From CAKZLS01 sp963786305 (GTDB lineage: Bacteria > Pseudomonadota > Alphaproteobacteria > Rhodospirillales > Defluviicoccaceae), in the NCBI GenBank assembly GCA_963786305.1, contig CAWAYL010000002.1, positions 1 to 64,000 of the forward strand: DNA of 64,000 nt. The letters run 5' to 3'. Positions within the stretch are counted from its first letter, which is position 1. Each line of letters starts with the position of its first letter. Positions 18,561 through 27,203 of this stretch are shown piece after piece. Made by a program: the position numbers and the translations under genes. The notes under the pieces are model-generated. The model was given only the letters and a program-made list of their open reading frames with translations, had not been told where the DNA came from and ran no database searches.

Positions 18561-19295
18561 TCATCCATAGCGGTGAAGGGTCCGGCCGTGGTGCTTCAGC
18601 CAGCGCCGGGATCCGTCGACCTCATCCGCAAGGGTCGCCACCGTCCGCCAGAAGTCCGGCCCGTGATGGGGAACGGCCAGATGACCGACCTCATGGGCGA
18701 CCACGTAATCAAGGACGGCGTCGGGGGCCAGCACCAATCGCCAGCAGAACGACAGGTTGCCCTGCGCTGAACACGAGCCCCAGCGCGAACGGGTATCGCG
18801 CAGCGTGATGCGACCCGCCGGGCGGCCCAGCCGCGCGGTCTTTTCGCCCACCCGAGCGGCAATCTCGCCCCGGGCTTGCACCTTCAGCCAACGCTCCACC
18901 CGGCGGGGAACCAGCGTGTCGGGGCCGCCGACGACGATTTCGCGATCGCCCAGACGGACGCCGGCGGCACCGTCCGGCCGGTGCCTGATGGCATGTTCGT
19001 GACCGAGGAACGGAATGATTGCGCCGTCGGCGAAGGGAACGCGCGGCGGCACGGCATCGAGCCGCTGGATAATCCACCCGGCATTGCGCTCGGCCGCGCT
19101 CATGCCGTCATCGAAGGTCATGCGCGAGGGTATGGTGATCGAGACGCCCTCGCCATTCCCCGCCAGGCGAACGATGATGCGTTTGGCGCGCGGATTCTTG
19201 CGCACGGTGACCGGAATGACGCGGCCATGACAGCCGAGGGTAAAGTGCTTGTCCCGAATGGCGCCACGCGAGCGCAAGCCTTGCAGCAGGTTCAC
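18561..19295 (-). CDS. YgjP-like (DUF45) zinc metallopeptidase-domain protein
   Basis: Intact 244-residue protein. The C-terminal half contains RDTRSRWGSCSAQGNLSF and the zinc signature VVAHEVGHLAVPHHGPDFW (H-E-x2-H with a downstream histidine), which define the YgjP/M48-like DUF45 family. The N-terminal half is the usual beta-rich region. The biological substrate of the family is not well established. Its start overlaps the end of the DapA-family gene (ATGA). Confidence 0.88.
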   Translation of the reverse strand: MNLLQGLRSRGAIRDKHFTLGCHGRVIPVTVRKNPRAKRIIVRLAGNGEGVSITIPSRMTFDDGMSAAERNAGWIIQRLDAVPPRVPFADGAIIPFLGHEHAIRHRPDGAAGVRLGDREIVVGGPDTLVPRRVERWLKVQARGEIAARVGEKTARLGRPAGRITLRDTRSRWGSCSAQGNLSFCWRLVLAPDAVLDYVVAHEVGHLAVPHHGPDFWRTVATLADEVDGSRRWLKHHGRTLHRYG

Positions 19296-20209
19296 GGCAG
19301 CGGCGGGGGCTCGAAGCCCAGGAGGTCAAGCGCCAGCACGACGTCGGAGGCCTCCGCGCCCAGGGGGGTCAACGGCGGCCGGATCTTCCGCCACGAATCG
19401 ATGCCGCTGTGGCGCGCCATGATTTCCTTGAGGGCGGCGGTCAGCGGATAGGCGGAGATCGCCCGTCGCACCAGTGTCAGCCTGGCCTGCGCGCGCTCGG
19501 CCTGTTCCATGTCGCCGGCGGACCACGCGGCATGAACCTCGGCGGCAAGGGACACGCCAACATTGCAGACGGCGGTGATGCAACCGGCGCCGCCCTCCTT
19601 GAGCAACGGCAGAAGAAACTCGTCGGAACCGCTGATGACCGCAAAACCGGGAAACGTCTGGGTGTTGCGCACCATGTTGTTGAAATCGCCGGAACTGTCC
19701 TTCATGCCGGCGATGGTGTCGGGATACTGCTTCAGCAGTCGCTCGATCAGAACCGGTCCGAGTTGCACGCCGGACATCCGCGGAAAATGGTACAGGTAAA
19801 CTTTCAGCCGGGCATCTCCGACCTGCTCGATGACCTCGGCGTAGGCGGCGAACACGCCATCATCGCTGACGTCCTTGTAATAGAACGGCGGCAACATCAA
19901 AACCCCGCCGGCGCCCAGTTCGACGGCCTTGCGAGTCAGCCGGACGGTGTCCGGAACCGCGCAGCATCCGGTCCCCGGAAGCAGCATATTGCCCGGGATA
20001 CCGTCCTCGATGAGGTGATCCAGAAGCTCGATGCGCTCATCCACGGAGAACGAATTCGCTTCGCCGGTGGTGCCGAGGACCGCGAGGCCATGACATCCGT
20101 TGTCGACAAGCCAGCGGCAGTGTCGCGCCAATGCCGTCCGATCGGGAGAAAGCGATGCATCCAACGGCGTCAGAACCGCCGTCATTACACCTCGGAGAGT
20201 TTCATTCAC
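19292..20209 (-). CDS. Dihydrodipicolinate synthase / N-acetylneuraminate lyase family protein
   Basis: Intact 305-residue TIM-barrel lyase/aldolase. Key residues of the superfamily are present: the GTTGEANSFS phosphate/carboxylate loop, the active-site tyrosine in VYLYHFPRMSG, and the Schiff-base lysine in IAGMKDSSGD. It is more likely a paralogue acting on another 2-keto acid than the biosynthetic DapA, because the neighbourhood holds no lysine genes and the YHFP segment differs from the usual YNVP. The substrate is undetermined. It is coupled to the YgjP-like gene by a four-base overlap. Confidence 0.85.
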   Translation of the reverse strand: MNETLRGVMTAVLTPLDASLSPDRTALARHCRWLVDNGCHGLAVLGTTGEANSFSVDERIELLDHLIEDGIPGNMLLPGTGCCAVPDTVRLTRKAVELGAGGVLMLPPFYYKDVSDDGVFAAYAEVIEQVGDARLKVYLYHFPRMSGVQLGPVLIERLLKQYPDTIAGMKDSSGDFNNMVRNTQTFPGFAVISGSDEFLLPLLKEGGAGCITAVCNVGVSLAAEVHAAWSAGDMEQAERAQARLTLVRRAISAYPLTAALKEIMARHSGIDSWRKIRPPLTPLGAEASDVVLALDLLGFEPPPLP

Positions 20210-20221
20210 GGCTCGTCGTCC

Positions 20222-20698
20222 TCACGCTGGCCAGGTCACGATGTGATGTTCGAGCGGACCGGCCCGATTTTCCGGGACCGCCCGGCCCCGTACCGAAGCG
20301 CCGGCGGCATGAACCGTCTCACGGTCTCCCGACACCAGGTAATGCCACCACGGCAGGTCCCGACCCTGGCCAACCAGCCGGTAGGCGCACGTCGACGGCA
20401 GCCACCCAAGATCGGGAACGCTGTCGGCGGTGAGACTGACACAGTTCGGAACGAACCGCAGCCGCTGCTCATAGCGCGTGCAGCGGCACGTGTGCAGATT
20501 GAGCAGCCGGCAGGCGACGTTGGTGTGGCTGATCTCGCCGCTATCATCGTCTTCCAGTTTTTCCAGGCAGCACTTGCCGCATCCGTCGCAGAGCGATTCC
20601 CACTCCTCCGCGGTCATTTCCGCGAGCGTCTTCAGCTTCCAGAACGGGGTCTCGGACGCGGTCGAAGGGATCGACATGCAAGCAAACTCCGGGTTCAT
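20222..20698 (-). CDS. YcgN-family cysteine cluster protein (UPF0260)
   Basis: Intact 158-residue protein with the cysteine cluster CDGCGKCCLEKLED at about residues 37-50, then CRLLNLHTCRCTRY and WLPSTCAYRL, matching the UPF0260/YcgN family. The cysteines probably bind metal. The function of the family is not established. MSIPSTASETPFW at the eighth codon is an alternative start that fits family length better. Confidence 0.88.
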   Translation of the reverse strand: MNPEFACMSIPSTASETPFWKLKTLAEMTAEEWESLCDGCGKCCLEKLEDDDSGEISHTNVACRLLNLHTCRCTRYEQRLRFVPNCVSLTADSVPDLGWLPSTCAYRLVGQGRDLPWWHYLVSGDRETVHAAGASVRGRAVPENRAGPLEHHIVTWPA

Positions 20699-20784
20699 GT
20701 CCCGTGCTGGGTGCGACGGCGCATGGTGAGAGCGAATGTCTCCTTTTTAACCGGTGGCGGTCAACCGGGAAGTCATCGGATCCA

Positions 20785-22113
20785 TCAAGCCAGCGTCGCG
20801 GTTTCCGCGTCAATCAAGTGTACGAAAGATCCCATGACGCGGCCGGCGATCCGCCCGGCGGCGCCTATGTTCAGGCCGGCCGCGTTGGCGCACTGAAACA
20901 ACGCGTGGCCCGGATCCTCGCGAACGATGCTCGCGTAATGAAACTCGTGGCCACGCAAGCGAGAGCCGGCGGGACCCAATGGACAGTCGCTCGCGAGCGT
21001 AACCCGCCGATAGCCCAGGTGCAGCCGGCGGTCCGCGAACGACGTTTCCAATGGCAGCAAGCCGGCCATGCGATGACGGCCGCCCGCGCCGTCCACCAAC
21101 CCGTCCCCCAGAACCATATACCCGCCGCACTCGCCGAACACGGTTGCGCCGTCATCGGCCGACGCTCTCAGGGTGTCCATGAAGGTCGCGTTGGCGGCAA
21201 GGGTGCCGGCGTGGAGCTCCGGATAACCGCCCGGCAGATAGATGGCGTCGGCGTCGGCCGCGGGCGCCGCGTCGGCCAACGGCGAAAACGGATAGATCTC
21301 CGCCCCGGCGGTGCGCCAGCCCTCGATCACCAGGGGATAGGAAAACGCGAAGGCGGCATCTTCGGCGACGGCGATCCTCTGGCCGAGGGGCGCAATCGGC
21401 GAAACGGGACCGGCGAACGGCCCTGCCCGCCCGGGATCGGCCAGGCGTTGCAAGGACGCGACGTCGATATGGCGTCCGATCATTGCGGCGGCATGTTCGA
21501 GAAACGTCTCCAGGTCCGGATGCTCGCGCGCCTGTACCAGCCCCAGGTGACGCTCCGGCAGAGCCAGGCGCGGTTCGCGCGGCAACCAGCCCAGGACCTC
21601 GATGTCGGGCACCGCGAGAGCGCAGGCTTCGCGGAGAATGTCGGCATGGCGCTCACCGCCGACGCGATTGAACACCACGCCGGCGACGCGCACGCCCGGG
21701 CGGTGCATGGCGAAGCCGCGGAGCACCGCGGCCGCCGACGCCGCCTGAGCGCGAACGTCCATGACCAGCACCACCGGCCATCCGGTGATTTCGGCCAGAT
21801 CCGCGGTCGAGCCCTCCGTCACCGTGGCGCCGTCGAACAGCCCCATCACGCCCTCGCAGACGATCAGGTCCGCGTTCTCGCTCAGCGTCCGAGCGGCGGC
21901 GGCCAGGGTTTCCGGCCGCATCGCCCAGGGATCGAGATTGACGCACGGGCGGCCGCTGGCGGCGGCGTGAAAGGCCGGATCGATGTAATCGGGGCCGGTC
22001 TTGGCGGAGGCGACGGAAATCCCCGACGCCGCCAGATGCCGCAGCAGCCCGAGCGTAAACAGCGTCTTGCCGCTTCCCGAAGCGGGGGCGGCGACGATCA
22101 GGCCATCGGTCAA
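20785..22113 (-). CDS. cobB: Cobyrinate a,c-diamide synthase (CobB/CbiA)
   Basis: Glutamine-dependent amidotransferase that amidates the a and c side chains of cobyrinate (or its cobalt form). The N-terminal ATP-binding domain begins LIVAAPASGSGKTLFTLGLL with SAKTGPDYIDPAFH and CEGVMGLFDG. The C-terminal class I glutaminase-like domain has YLPGGYPELHA and VFGECGGYMVLGDG with its cysteine, then GHEFHYASI. Intact, 442 residues. The start is TTG at 22113, overlapping the SCO stop as TTGA; no ATG fits the family N-terminus. It is the first of the cobalamin genes from this side. Confidence 0.93.
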   Translation of the reverse strand: MTDGLIVAAPASGSGKTLFTLGLLRHLAASGISVASAKTGPDYIDPAFHAAASGRPCVNLDPWAMRPETLAAAARTLSENADLIVCEGVMGLFDGATVTEGSTADLAEITGWPVVLVMDVRAQAASAAAVLRGFAMHRPGVRVAGVVFNRVGGERHADILREACALAVPDIEVLGWLPREPRLALPERHLGLVQAREHPDLETFLEHAAAMIGRHIDVASLQRLADPGRAGPFAGPVSPIAPLGQRIAVAEDAAFAFSYPLVIEGWRTAGAEIYPFSPLADAAPAADADAIYLPGGYPELHAGTLAANATFMDTLRASADDGATVFGECGGYMVLGDGLVDGAGGRHRMAGLLPLETSFADRRLHLGYRRVTLASDCPLGPAGSRLRGHEFHYASIVREDPGHALFQCANAAGLNIGAAGRIAGRVMGSFVHLIDAETATLA

Positions 22114-22715
22114 GCGCCGGCCTCGGCCATCACCTTGCGCATGCGCTCGGCCATCTCCTCGGGCGTGGCATCGTGGCTGAAGTGCTGCACGAACGTGCCG
22201 TCCGGGCCCATCATGAAGGTGATCGCCGTATGGTCCATCAGGTAGTTGTCCGGATCCGCCGTCTCTTCCTCGACCTTGGCATAGTACACCCGATACGCCT
22301 TGGCCGCCGCCTTCACCTGCTCCTCGGATCCGGTGAGCGCCACCAGCCTGGGATGAAAGAATGTCGCGTATTCCTTCATATGGTCCACCGTATCGCGCTC
22401 GGGGTCGACGGTGATGAGGATCGGCACGACCTTTTCCGCCCGTTCGCCGAGCAAATCCATGGCTTCCGAGTTCCGGTTGAGCGCCGTCGGACAGACGTCG
22501 GGGCAAAAGGTATATCCGAAATACACCAGCATGTACCGGCCCTTGAAAGTCTCGTCGGTCACCGTTTCGCCGTTCTGATCGACAAGGGTAAACGCACCGC
22601 CGATCAAGGGCGACGTCGTGGTGACCGGTTCGCCGGCCGACTGGCTGTCGGGACCGAAGTAGAACCGCCCGACGAGCAGCCCGACGATCAACAGTCCGAC
22701 GACCGCGAACGCCAC
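22110..22715 (-). CDS. SCO1/SenC-family copper-binding thioredoxin-like protein
   Basis: 201 residues: an N-terminal membrane anchor (FAVVGLLIVGLLVGRFYF) and a thioredoxin fold with the copper site FGYTFCPDVCPTAL plus the distant histidine in YLMDHTAITF. SCO proteins deliver copper to, or reduce, the CuA site of cytochrome c oxidase. The start used is GTG at 22715. A better translation start (GTGAGCAAGAACGAT near 22775) lies in another frame, so an indel between the two is likely. It overlaps cobB by TTGA, an unusual pairing of oxidase assembly with B12. Confidence 0.9.
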   Translation of the reverse strand: MAFAVVGLLIVGLLVGRFYFGPDSQSAGEPVTTTSPLIGGAFTLVDQNGETVTDETFKGRYMLVYFGYTFCPDVCPTALNRNSEAMDLLGERAEKVVPILITVDPERDTVDHMKEYATFFHPRLVALTGSEEQVKAAAKAYRVYYAKVEEETADPDNYLMDHTAITFMMGPDGTFVQHFSHDATPEEMAERMRKVMAEAGA

Positions 22716-22809
22716 GGCGATGCCGTTAATGCCGCCGCTCCTGGTTTTGCTCTGGTCTATCGTTCTTGCTCACGATCTCTTCCTTCCACCATTTCTGATT
22801 ATGTAGCGC

Positions 22810-23584
22810 TCACGCGACCACGCGCCAAGCCAGGTAGGTCAGCGCCGCCGCATTGAACACCATCAGCGCGGGCGTTATCGCCCGCCACCAGTCCCTGCCA
22901 GCGCTGACCGGCCACGTGGCCCGCGAGGCCGACGGCCAACAGGGCCGGAACCGTGCCCAGCGCGAAGGCGATCATGGCGAAGGCGCCCGTCAACGGATCG
23001 CCGCTCGCCGCCGCCGCCGCCAGCGCCCCATAGAGCAGGCCGCACGGCAGGAACCCCAGCATCAGTCCCAGGGCGTAGCCGCGGAACCCCACCGGCCGCG
23101 CGAACAACGGCCGCGCCCACCGGCCCGACATGGCGCGACCACCAGCTTTCGCCGCCGCTCCGCAGCCACGGCAGGAAGACACCGAGCCGTTGCGCCGCAT
23201 AGCCGAGGAAGAACAGCGCCGCCACGATCAGCAGCACCGCCGACAGCCACTTGAGCCCGGTAACATCGATGAAACCGCCGGCAAGCAAGGCGGCCAGCGG
23301 CGCCCAACCCGGCATAGGTCGTTGCCCGCCCGAGATGATAGGGCACCAGCGCCGCGCCGGAGAGCCGATGAAACTCCCGCATGTCCGAGGCCGGCCGGGC
23401 TTCGAGCCGGGCGACGGTCTGAGCGAGGACGAACGGACCGCACATGCCGACGCAGTGGGTGGCGCTGCCCACCAGTCCCGCCATGAACAGACTGGCTCAG
23501 CAGCCCGCCGTGCTCGACGGTCACGGCCCGGCAATGCGCCAGGCCGGCGGCCAGCATATTGATAAGGAGTGCTTCCTGGTCCAC
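22810..23584 (-). CDS. TauE/SafE-like (DsbD-type) membrane protein, probable cytochrome oxidase assembly / copper handling (frameshifted)
   Basis: Polytopic membrane protein read from three frames with breaks near 23485, 23330, 23140 and 22880. Conserved pieces are LVGSATHCVGMCGPFVLAQ, VPYHLGRATTYAGLGA, GGFIDVTGLKWLSAVLLI, LGLMLGFLPCGLLYGAL and TLTYLAWRVVA-like at the end. This pattern (THC.GMCG, then FLPCGLLY) is typical of the proteins annotated as sulfite exporter TauE/SafE family that sit beside SCO or cbb3 oxidase genes. Repaired length is about 258 residues. A role with SCO in copper delivery is inferred from context. Confidence 0.75.
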
Positions 23585-23714
23585 GATACTATCGCAACCG
23601 CGTTCCGATCCCGCCTGAGGGGACGCGGAGCCTATATATTAGAATGTTGAACTATATGCACCGCAGCAAAATACAGCAAGCACTCACCCCGATGAAGGGG
23701 TTACAGTCAAATTC
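23585..23714. promoter_or_regulatory. Divergent promoter region between the TauE-like gene and cbiD
   Basis: 130 bases between divergently oriented genes, with an A+T-rich patch (CCTATATATTAGAATG around 23630-23645) suited to promoter elements. A small hairpin (ACCCC, GATGAA, GGGGT at 23686-23701) lies 14 bases before the cbiD ATG and could mask its ribosome site. I looked for cobalamin-riboswitch boxes here and found none. Confidence 0.35.
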
Positions 23715-24821
23715 ATGAACGACGAGAAACCTGACGGCCGCTGCGGCGGGGCTGGACCACCGGAACATGCGCGACGGCCGCCGCCACCGCCGCCTATCGA
23801 AGCGCTGCTCACGGGAGCCTTCCCGGAGGCCGTGACCGTGCTGCTGCCCCGGGGCGGCACCGCGACGCTGCCGCTTGTCGCGGACCGAACGCACCGATGG
23901 CCGGGCGAGCGCGGGCGTGATCAAGGACGCCGGCGACGATCCCGACGTCACCCACGGCGCCGAAGTGGTCGCCACCGTCGCCCTCGGCCCGCCGGGCTCC
24001 GGCGTCACCTTCCGGGCGGGCGAAGGGGTGGGCGTGGTGACCCTGCCGGGTCTGCCCGTGCCGGTCGGCGAACCGGCCATCAACCCGAGCCCGCGGCGGA
24101 TGATCCGCGACGCGCTCGCGAGCGTGGCCGATCACTGCGGCGTTGCGGCCGACGTGGTGGTCACGGTGTCCATTCCCGGCGGCGAAGCGCTGGCGGAAAA
24201 GACCCTGAACGGCCGGCTCGGGATCCAGGGCGGGCTTTCGGTGCTGGGAACGACCGGCATCGTGGTTCCCTTTTCCTGCGCCGCGTGGGTGCATTCCATT
24301 CACCGGGGCATCGACGTCGCCCGCGCGTCGGGCATCGATCACGTGGCCGCCGCCACCGGCAGCACGTCGGAAGCCGGCGTTCAGCGTCTCTATGGTCTGC
24401 CGGATCGGGCGCTGATCGACATGGGCGATTTCGTCGGCGGAACGCTCAAGTATCTGCGCACGCATCCGCTGCCGCGCCTGAGCATCGCCGGCGGCTTCGC
24501 CAAGATGGTCAAGCTGGCCCAGGGCAACCTGTTTCTCCATTCCGTCCAAATCGCGGGTCGATATGGACCGGCTGGCGGACGATCTCGCGGCGCTCGGCGC
24601 GTCCGGCGGCGGCGGTGAACGAGGCCCGGGGCGCCAACACCGCCGCGCAGGTCCTGACCATCGCCGGCGGCGAAGGCGTGCCGCTGGCCGACGTCGTCGC
24701 GCGCGGCGCGCTCAGCGTGGCCCGAGCGACCCTGGACGCCGAGTGCGAGGTCGAGGTTCTGGTGTTCGACCGCGCCGGCCAGCTCATCGGCCGCGCCGAT
24801 GCCGGGACCGATGCCGGCTAA
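23715..24821 (+). CDS. cbiD: Cobalt-precorrin-5B C1-methyltransferase CbiD (frameshifted)
   Basis: CbiD methylates C1 of the ring-contracted corrin in the oxygen-independent pathway. The diagnostic N-terminus LRRGWTTGTCATAAATAAYR is read in the second frame from about 23739. ALLTGAFPEAVTVLLPRGGT, GDDPDVTHGAEVVATVALG, NPSPRRMIRDAL, SIPGGEALAEKTLNGRLGI and LIDMGDFVGGTLKYL follow. Breaks lie near 23738, 23795, 23890, 24550 and 24605. Repaired length is about 368 residues. It overlaps cobK. CbiD, rather than CobF, marks the anaerobic-type branch. Confidence 0.9.
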   Translation: MNDEKPDGRCGGAGPPEHARRPPPPPPIEALLTGAFPEAVTVLLPRGGTATLPLVADRTHRWPGERGRDQGRRRRSRRHPRRRSGRHRRPRPAGLRRHLPGGRRGGRGDPAGSARAGRRTGHQPEPAADDPRRARERGRSLRRCGRRGGHGVHSRRRSAGGKDPERPARDPGRAFGAGNDRHRGSLFLRRVGAFHSPGHRRRPRVGHRSRGRRHRQHVGSRRSASLWSAGSGADRHGRFRRRNAQVSAHASAAAPEHRRRLRQDGQAGPGQPVSPFRPNRGSIWTGWRTISRRSARPAAAVNEARGANTAAQVLTIAGGEGVPLADVVARGALSVARATLDAECEVEVLVFDRAGQLIGRADAGTDAG

Positions 24822-25572
24822 GCGCCTGTTGATCCTCGGCGGCACCACCGAGGCCGCCGAACTGGCGCACCGCGTCATCGACGATTTCGCCGATCGCGTG
24901 GACGTGATCAGCTCGCTGGCCGGCCGGCTCCAGCCGATCACGGACGTTGCCCGGTCAGACGCGGGTCGGCGGTTTCGGCGGAACGCCGGGCATCATCGAG
25001 TACCTCGGAAGCGCAAAGATCGATATGGTCGTCGACGCGACCCATCCGTTCGCCCGCAACATCTCCGATCAGGCGGCGGCGGCCTGCGTCATCGCCGGCG
25101 TGCCTCAGTTGCTCGTGGCGCGCCCGCCGTGGCGCCCCGCGCCCGGCGATCGGTGGCTGGAGGTGGACAGCTTCGACCAGGCGGCCGAAGTGCTTCCACG
25201 GGTCGGCGGCGCGGGTGTTCCTCACGACGGGTCCCGGAATGCTGCAAGCGTTCTCCGGCATCGCCGCCGTGTGGTTCCTGGTCCGCATGTTCCAGCCGCC
25301 GGTGGGCGTGCTGCCGCTGATCCGCTATTCCATCGTCACCGCCCGGCCGCCCTTCACGGTGGAGCGCGAACGCGCGCTGTTCCGCGAGCACGGCATCGAC
25401 ACGCTGGTCACCAAGCAGAGCGGCGGTCCCACGGACGCCAAGCTGACCGCCGCCCGCGACGCCGGCGCCAAGGTGGTGATGATCCGCCGCCCGCCGCCGC
25501 CGCCCGAGCGTGACGCGGGTAGAGACGGTGGACCAGGCGGTGGCGTGGATCGGCCGGCAAGTCGATGAGTGA
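24811..25572 (+). CDS. cobK: Precorrin-6A / cobalt-precorrin-6A reductase (CobK/CbiJ), frameshifted
   Basis: NAD(P)H-dependent reductase of the corrin macrocycle. It begins RLLILGGTTEAAELAHRV, the usual GGTxEA nucleotide loop. VDATHPFARNISDQAAAAC, the hallmark DATHPFA motif, follows in the second frame, then FLTTGPGMLQAFSGIAA and TLVTKQSGGPTDAKLTAAR, then the end VDQAVAWIGRQVDE. Breaks lie near 24950, 25210 and 25510. Repaired length is about 253 residues. The start ATG at 24811 is used in preference to 24799 because families begin two or three residues before the beta strand. It converges on cobM. Confidence 0.88.
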
Positions 25573-25578
25573 GCCCGC

Positions 25579-26337
25579 TCAGGCTTTTGGGCGCAGCACA
25601 TGGTGGTGGTCGGCGGCATAGAGCCGGCTGTCGTCGAAGGCCGTGGGGTCGAGAACCCGGCCGACGAGGATCAGCGCGGTGCGGGTGATGCCGGCGGCCT
25701 TCACCTGGGCTCGGATATCGGCCAGGGTGCCGCGAATGATCTGCTGGTCCGGCCAGCTTGCGCGGTACAGCACCGCGACCGGACAGTCCTCGCCGTAATG
25801 CGGGGTGAGCGACCGGACCACGTTGGCGAGGTTGGTCACCGACAGATGGATGGCCAGCGTCGCCCGGCTGGCGCCGAGAACGTCGAGGCTCTCGGTCTCC
25901 GGCATGGACGAACTGCGCGTCGACGTGCGCGTCAGCACGATGGTCTGACTGATCCCCGGCAGGGTGAACTCGGTTTTCAGCGCCGCGGCGGCGGCCGCGT
26001 AGGCCGGGACGCCCGGTGTCACCTCATAGCCAATGCCGAGATCGTCGAGCCGGCGCATCTGTTCGGCGATGGCGCCGTACAGCGATGGATCGCCCGAATG
26101 GACCCGGGCGACGTCGTGCCCGGCCGCATTCGCCGCTTCCATCTCGGCGATGATCTCGTCGAGATGCAGCGGCGCCGTGTCGATCACCTTCGCTTCCGCC
26201 GGCGCTTCCGCCACCACGTCGCGCGGCACCAGCGACCCGGCGTACAGCACCACCGGACAGCGCCGGATCAGATTGAGCCCCCTGACGGTGATCAGGTCGG
26301 GCGCGCCCGGCCCGGCGCCGATGAAGTGCACGGTCAT
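25579..26337 (-). CDS. cobM: Precorrin-4 C11-methyltransferase (CobM/CbiF)
   Basis: Intact 252-residue SAM-dependent tetrapyrrole methylase. The N-terminal VHFIGAGPGAPDLITVRG and VLYAGSLVP, then RVHSGDPSLYGAIAEQM and VTPGVPAYAAAAAALKTEFT, are typical of CobM/CbiF. It methylates C11 of precorrin-4 or its cobalt form. Its start overlaps the cobJ stop, so it is the distal gene of a minus-strand run starting at cbiX. Confidence 0.95.
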   Translation of the reverse strand: MTVHFIGAGPGAPDLITVRGLNLIRRCPVVLYAGSLVPRDVVAEAPAEAKVIDTAPLHLDEIIAEMEAANAAGHDVARVHSGDPSLYGAIAEQMRRLDDLGIGYEVTPGVPAYAAAAAALKTEFTLPGISQTIVLTRTSTRSSSMPETESLDVLGASRATLAIHLSVTNLANVVRSLTPHYGEDCPVAVLYRASWPDQQIIRGTLADIRAQVKAAGITRTALILVGRVLDPTAFDDSRLYAADHHHVLRPKA

Positions 26338-27203
26338 CGGCCGCCCTCCTTGACCAGCGACGACGCGGCGATGCTCCTGGCGCTTCTTCTCGTAACCGCG
26401 CGGCGTGTAGACCCAGCGGTTGACGCCGCGCTCGATGAGCGCGGCTCTGGCTGTTGCCCACCAGGACCATGGTCAGCATGTCGGCGCGCGCCGGTTCCAG
26501 TTCGTCGAGGCGGATGACCTCGATCCGTTCGCCCTCGCGCCCGAGGTTGCGGGCCAGCACGACCGGCGTATGGGCCGGCCGGCCGGTAAGCAGGATATCG
26601 CGCGCTGTCGCGAGATGGGTCCGCCGGCGTTTCGAGACGGGGTTGTAGAAGCGCCACCACGAAATCGCCGTCGGCCGCGGCCTTCAGGCGCCGCTCGATG
26701 GCCGGCCACGGCGTCAGCAGATCCGAAAGCGAGATGGCGCAGAAATCGTGGCCGGTGGGCGCGCCGATGCGGGACGCCGCGGCCTGGAAAGCGGAAACCC
26801 CCGGCGTCACCGAGAGCGCCACCCGGTTCCACGCGGGGTTGTCGTCATGGTCGAGCACCTCGAACGCCAGCGCCGCCAGCCCGTAGACGCCGGCGTCGCC
26901 CGAACTGACCAGCGCCACCGATCGACCCTCGGCCGCGAGCTCGAACGCCCGGCGCACCCGGTCTTCTTCCTGCGACAGCTCCGACATGTGGCGTGTCTTG
27001 CCGTCGATGGCGTCGGCGATCAGATCGAGATAGAGGCCATATCCCACCACGTCGCTGGCCTCGGCCAGGGCCCGGCTTGCGTCCGGCGTCCGCCACGCTG
27101 CGCTGCCCGGTCCGATGCCGACGACGGTGAGCCGGCCCCGGGCGCTGCCCGACGGCGGCGGGATCGATCGCTCCAGGGGCGCGGGCGACCGCGCAGGTGG
27201 CAC
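26334..27203 (-). CDS. cobJ: Precorrin-3B C17-methyltransferase (CobJ/CbiH) domain, probably fused to CbiG (frameshifted)
   Basis: Methylates C17 and promotes ring contraction. Motifs: GRLTVVGIGPGSAAWRTPDA, VVGYGLYLDLI, VALVSSGDAGVYGLAALAFE, VTPGVSAFQAAASRIGAPTG. The C-terminal part (YNPVSKRR, VVLARNLGREGERIEVI, MLTMVLVGNSQS, YTPRGYEKK) is read in other frames, with breaks near 26652, 26450 and 26370. The reading frame runs back into CbiG with no usable start other than a GTG inside the CbiG end. CbiG-CobJ fusions are known in related bacteria, so a fusion is likely. The stop overlaps cobM. Confidence 0.87.
   Translation of the reverse strand: MPPARSPAPLERSIPPPSGSARGRLTVVGIGPGSAAWRTPDASRALAEASDVVGYGLYLDLIADAIDGKTRHMSELSQEEDRVRRAFELAAEGRSVALVSSGDAGVYGLAALAFEVLDHDDNPAWNRVALSVTPGVSAFQAAASRIGAPTGHDFCAISLSDLLTPWPAIERRLKAAADGDFVVALLQPRLETPADPSRDSARYPAYRPAGPYAGRAGPQPRARGRTDRGHPPRRTGTGARRHADHGPGGQQPEPRSSSAASTAGSTRRAVTRRSARSIAASSLVKEGGR

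Noticed and set aside
22906..23254. Long plus-strand frames rich in Arg/Pro opposite cobalamin genes (for example 26748-28586, 30470-31756 and 39331-40644)
   Set aside because: They lie antisense to well-identified genes, have no recognisable domains, and show the Arg/Gly/Ala-rich composition of shadow frames in high-G+C DNA.
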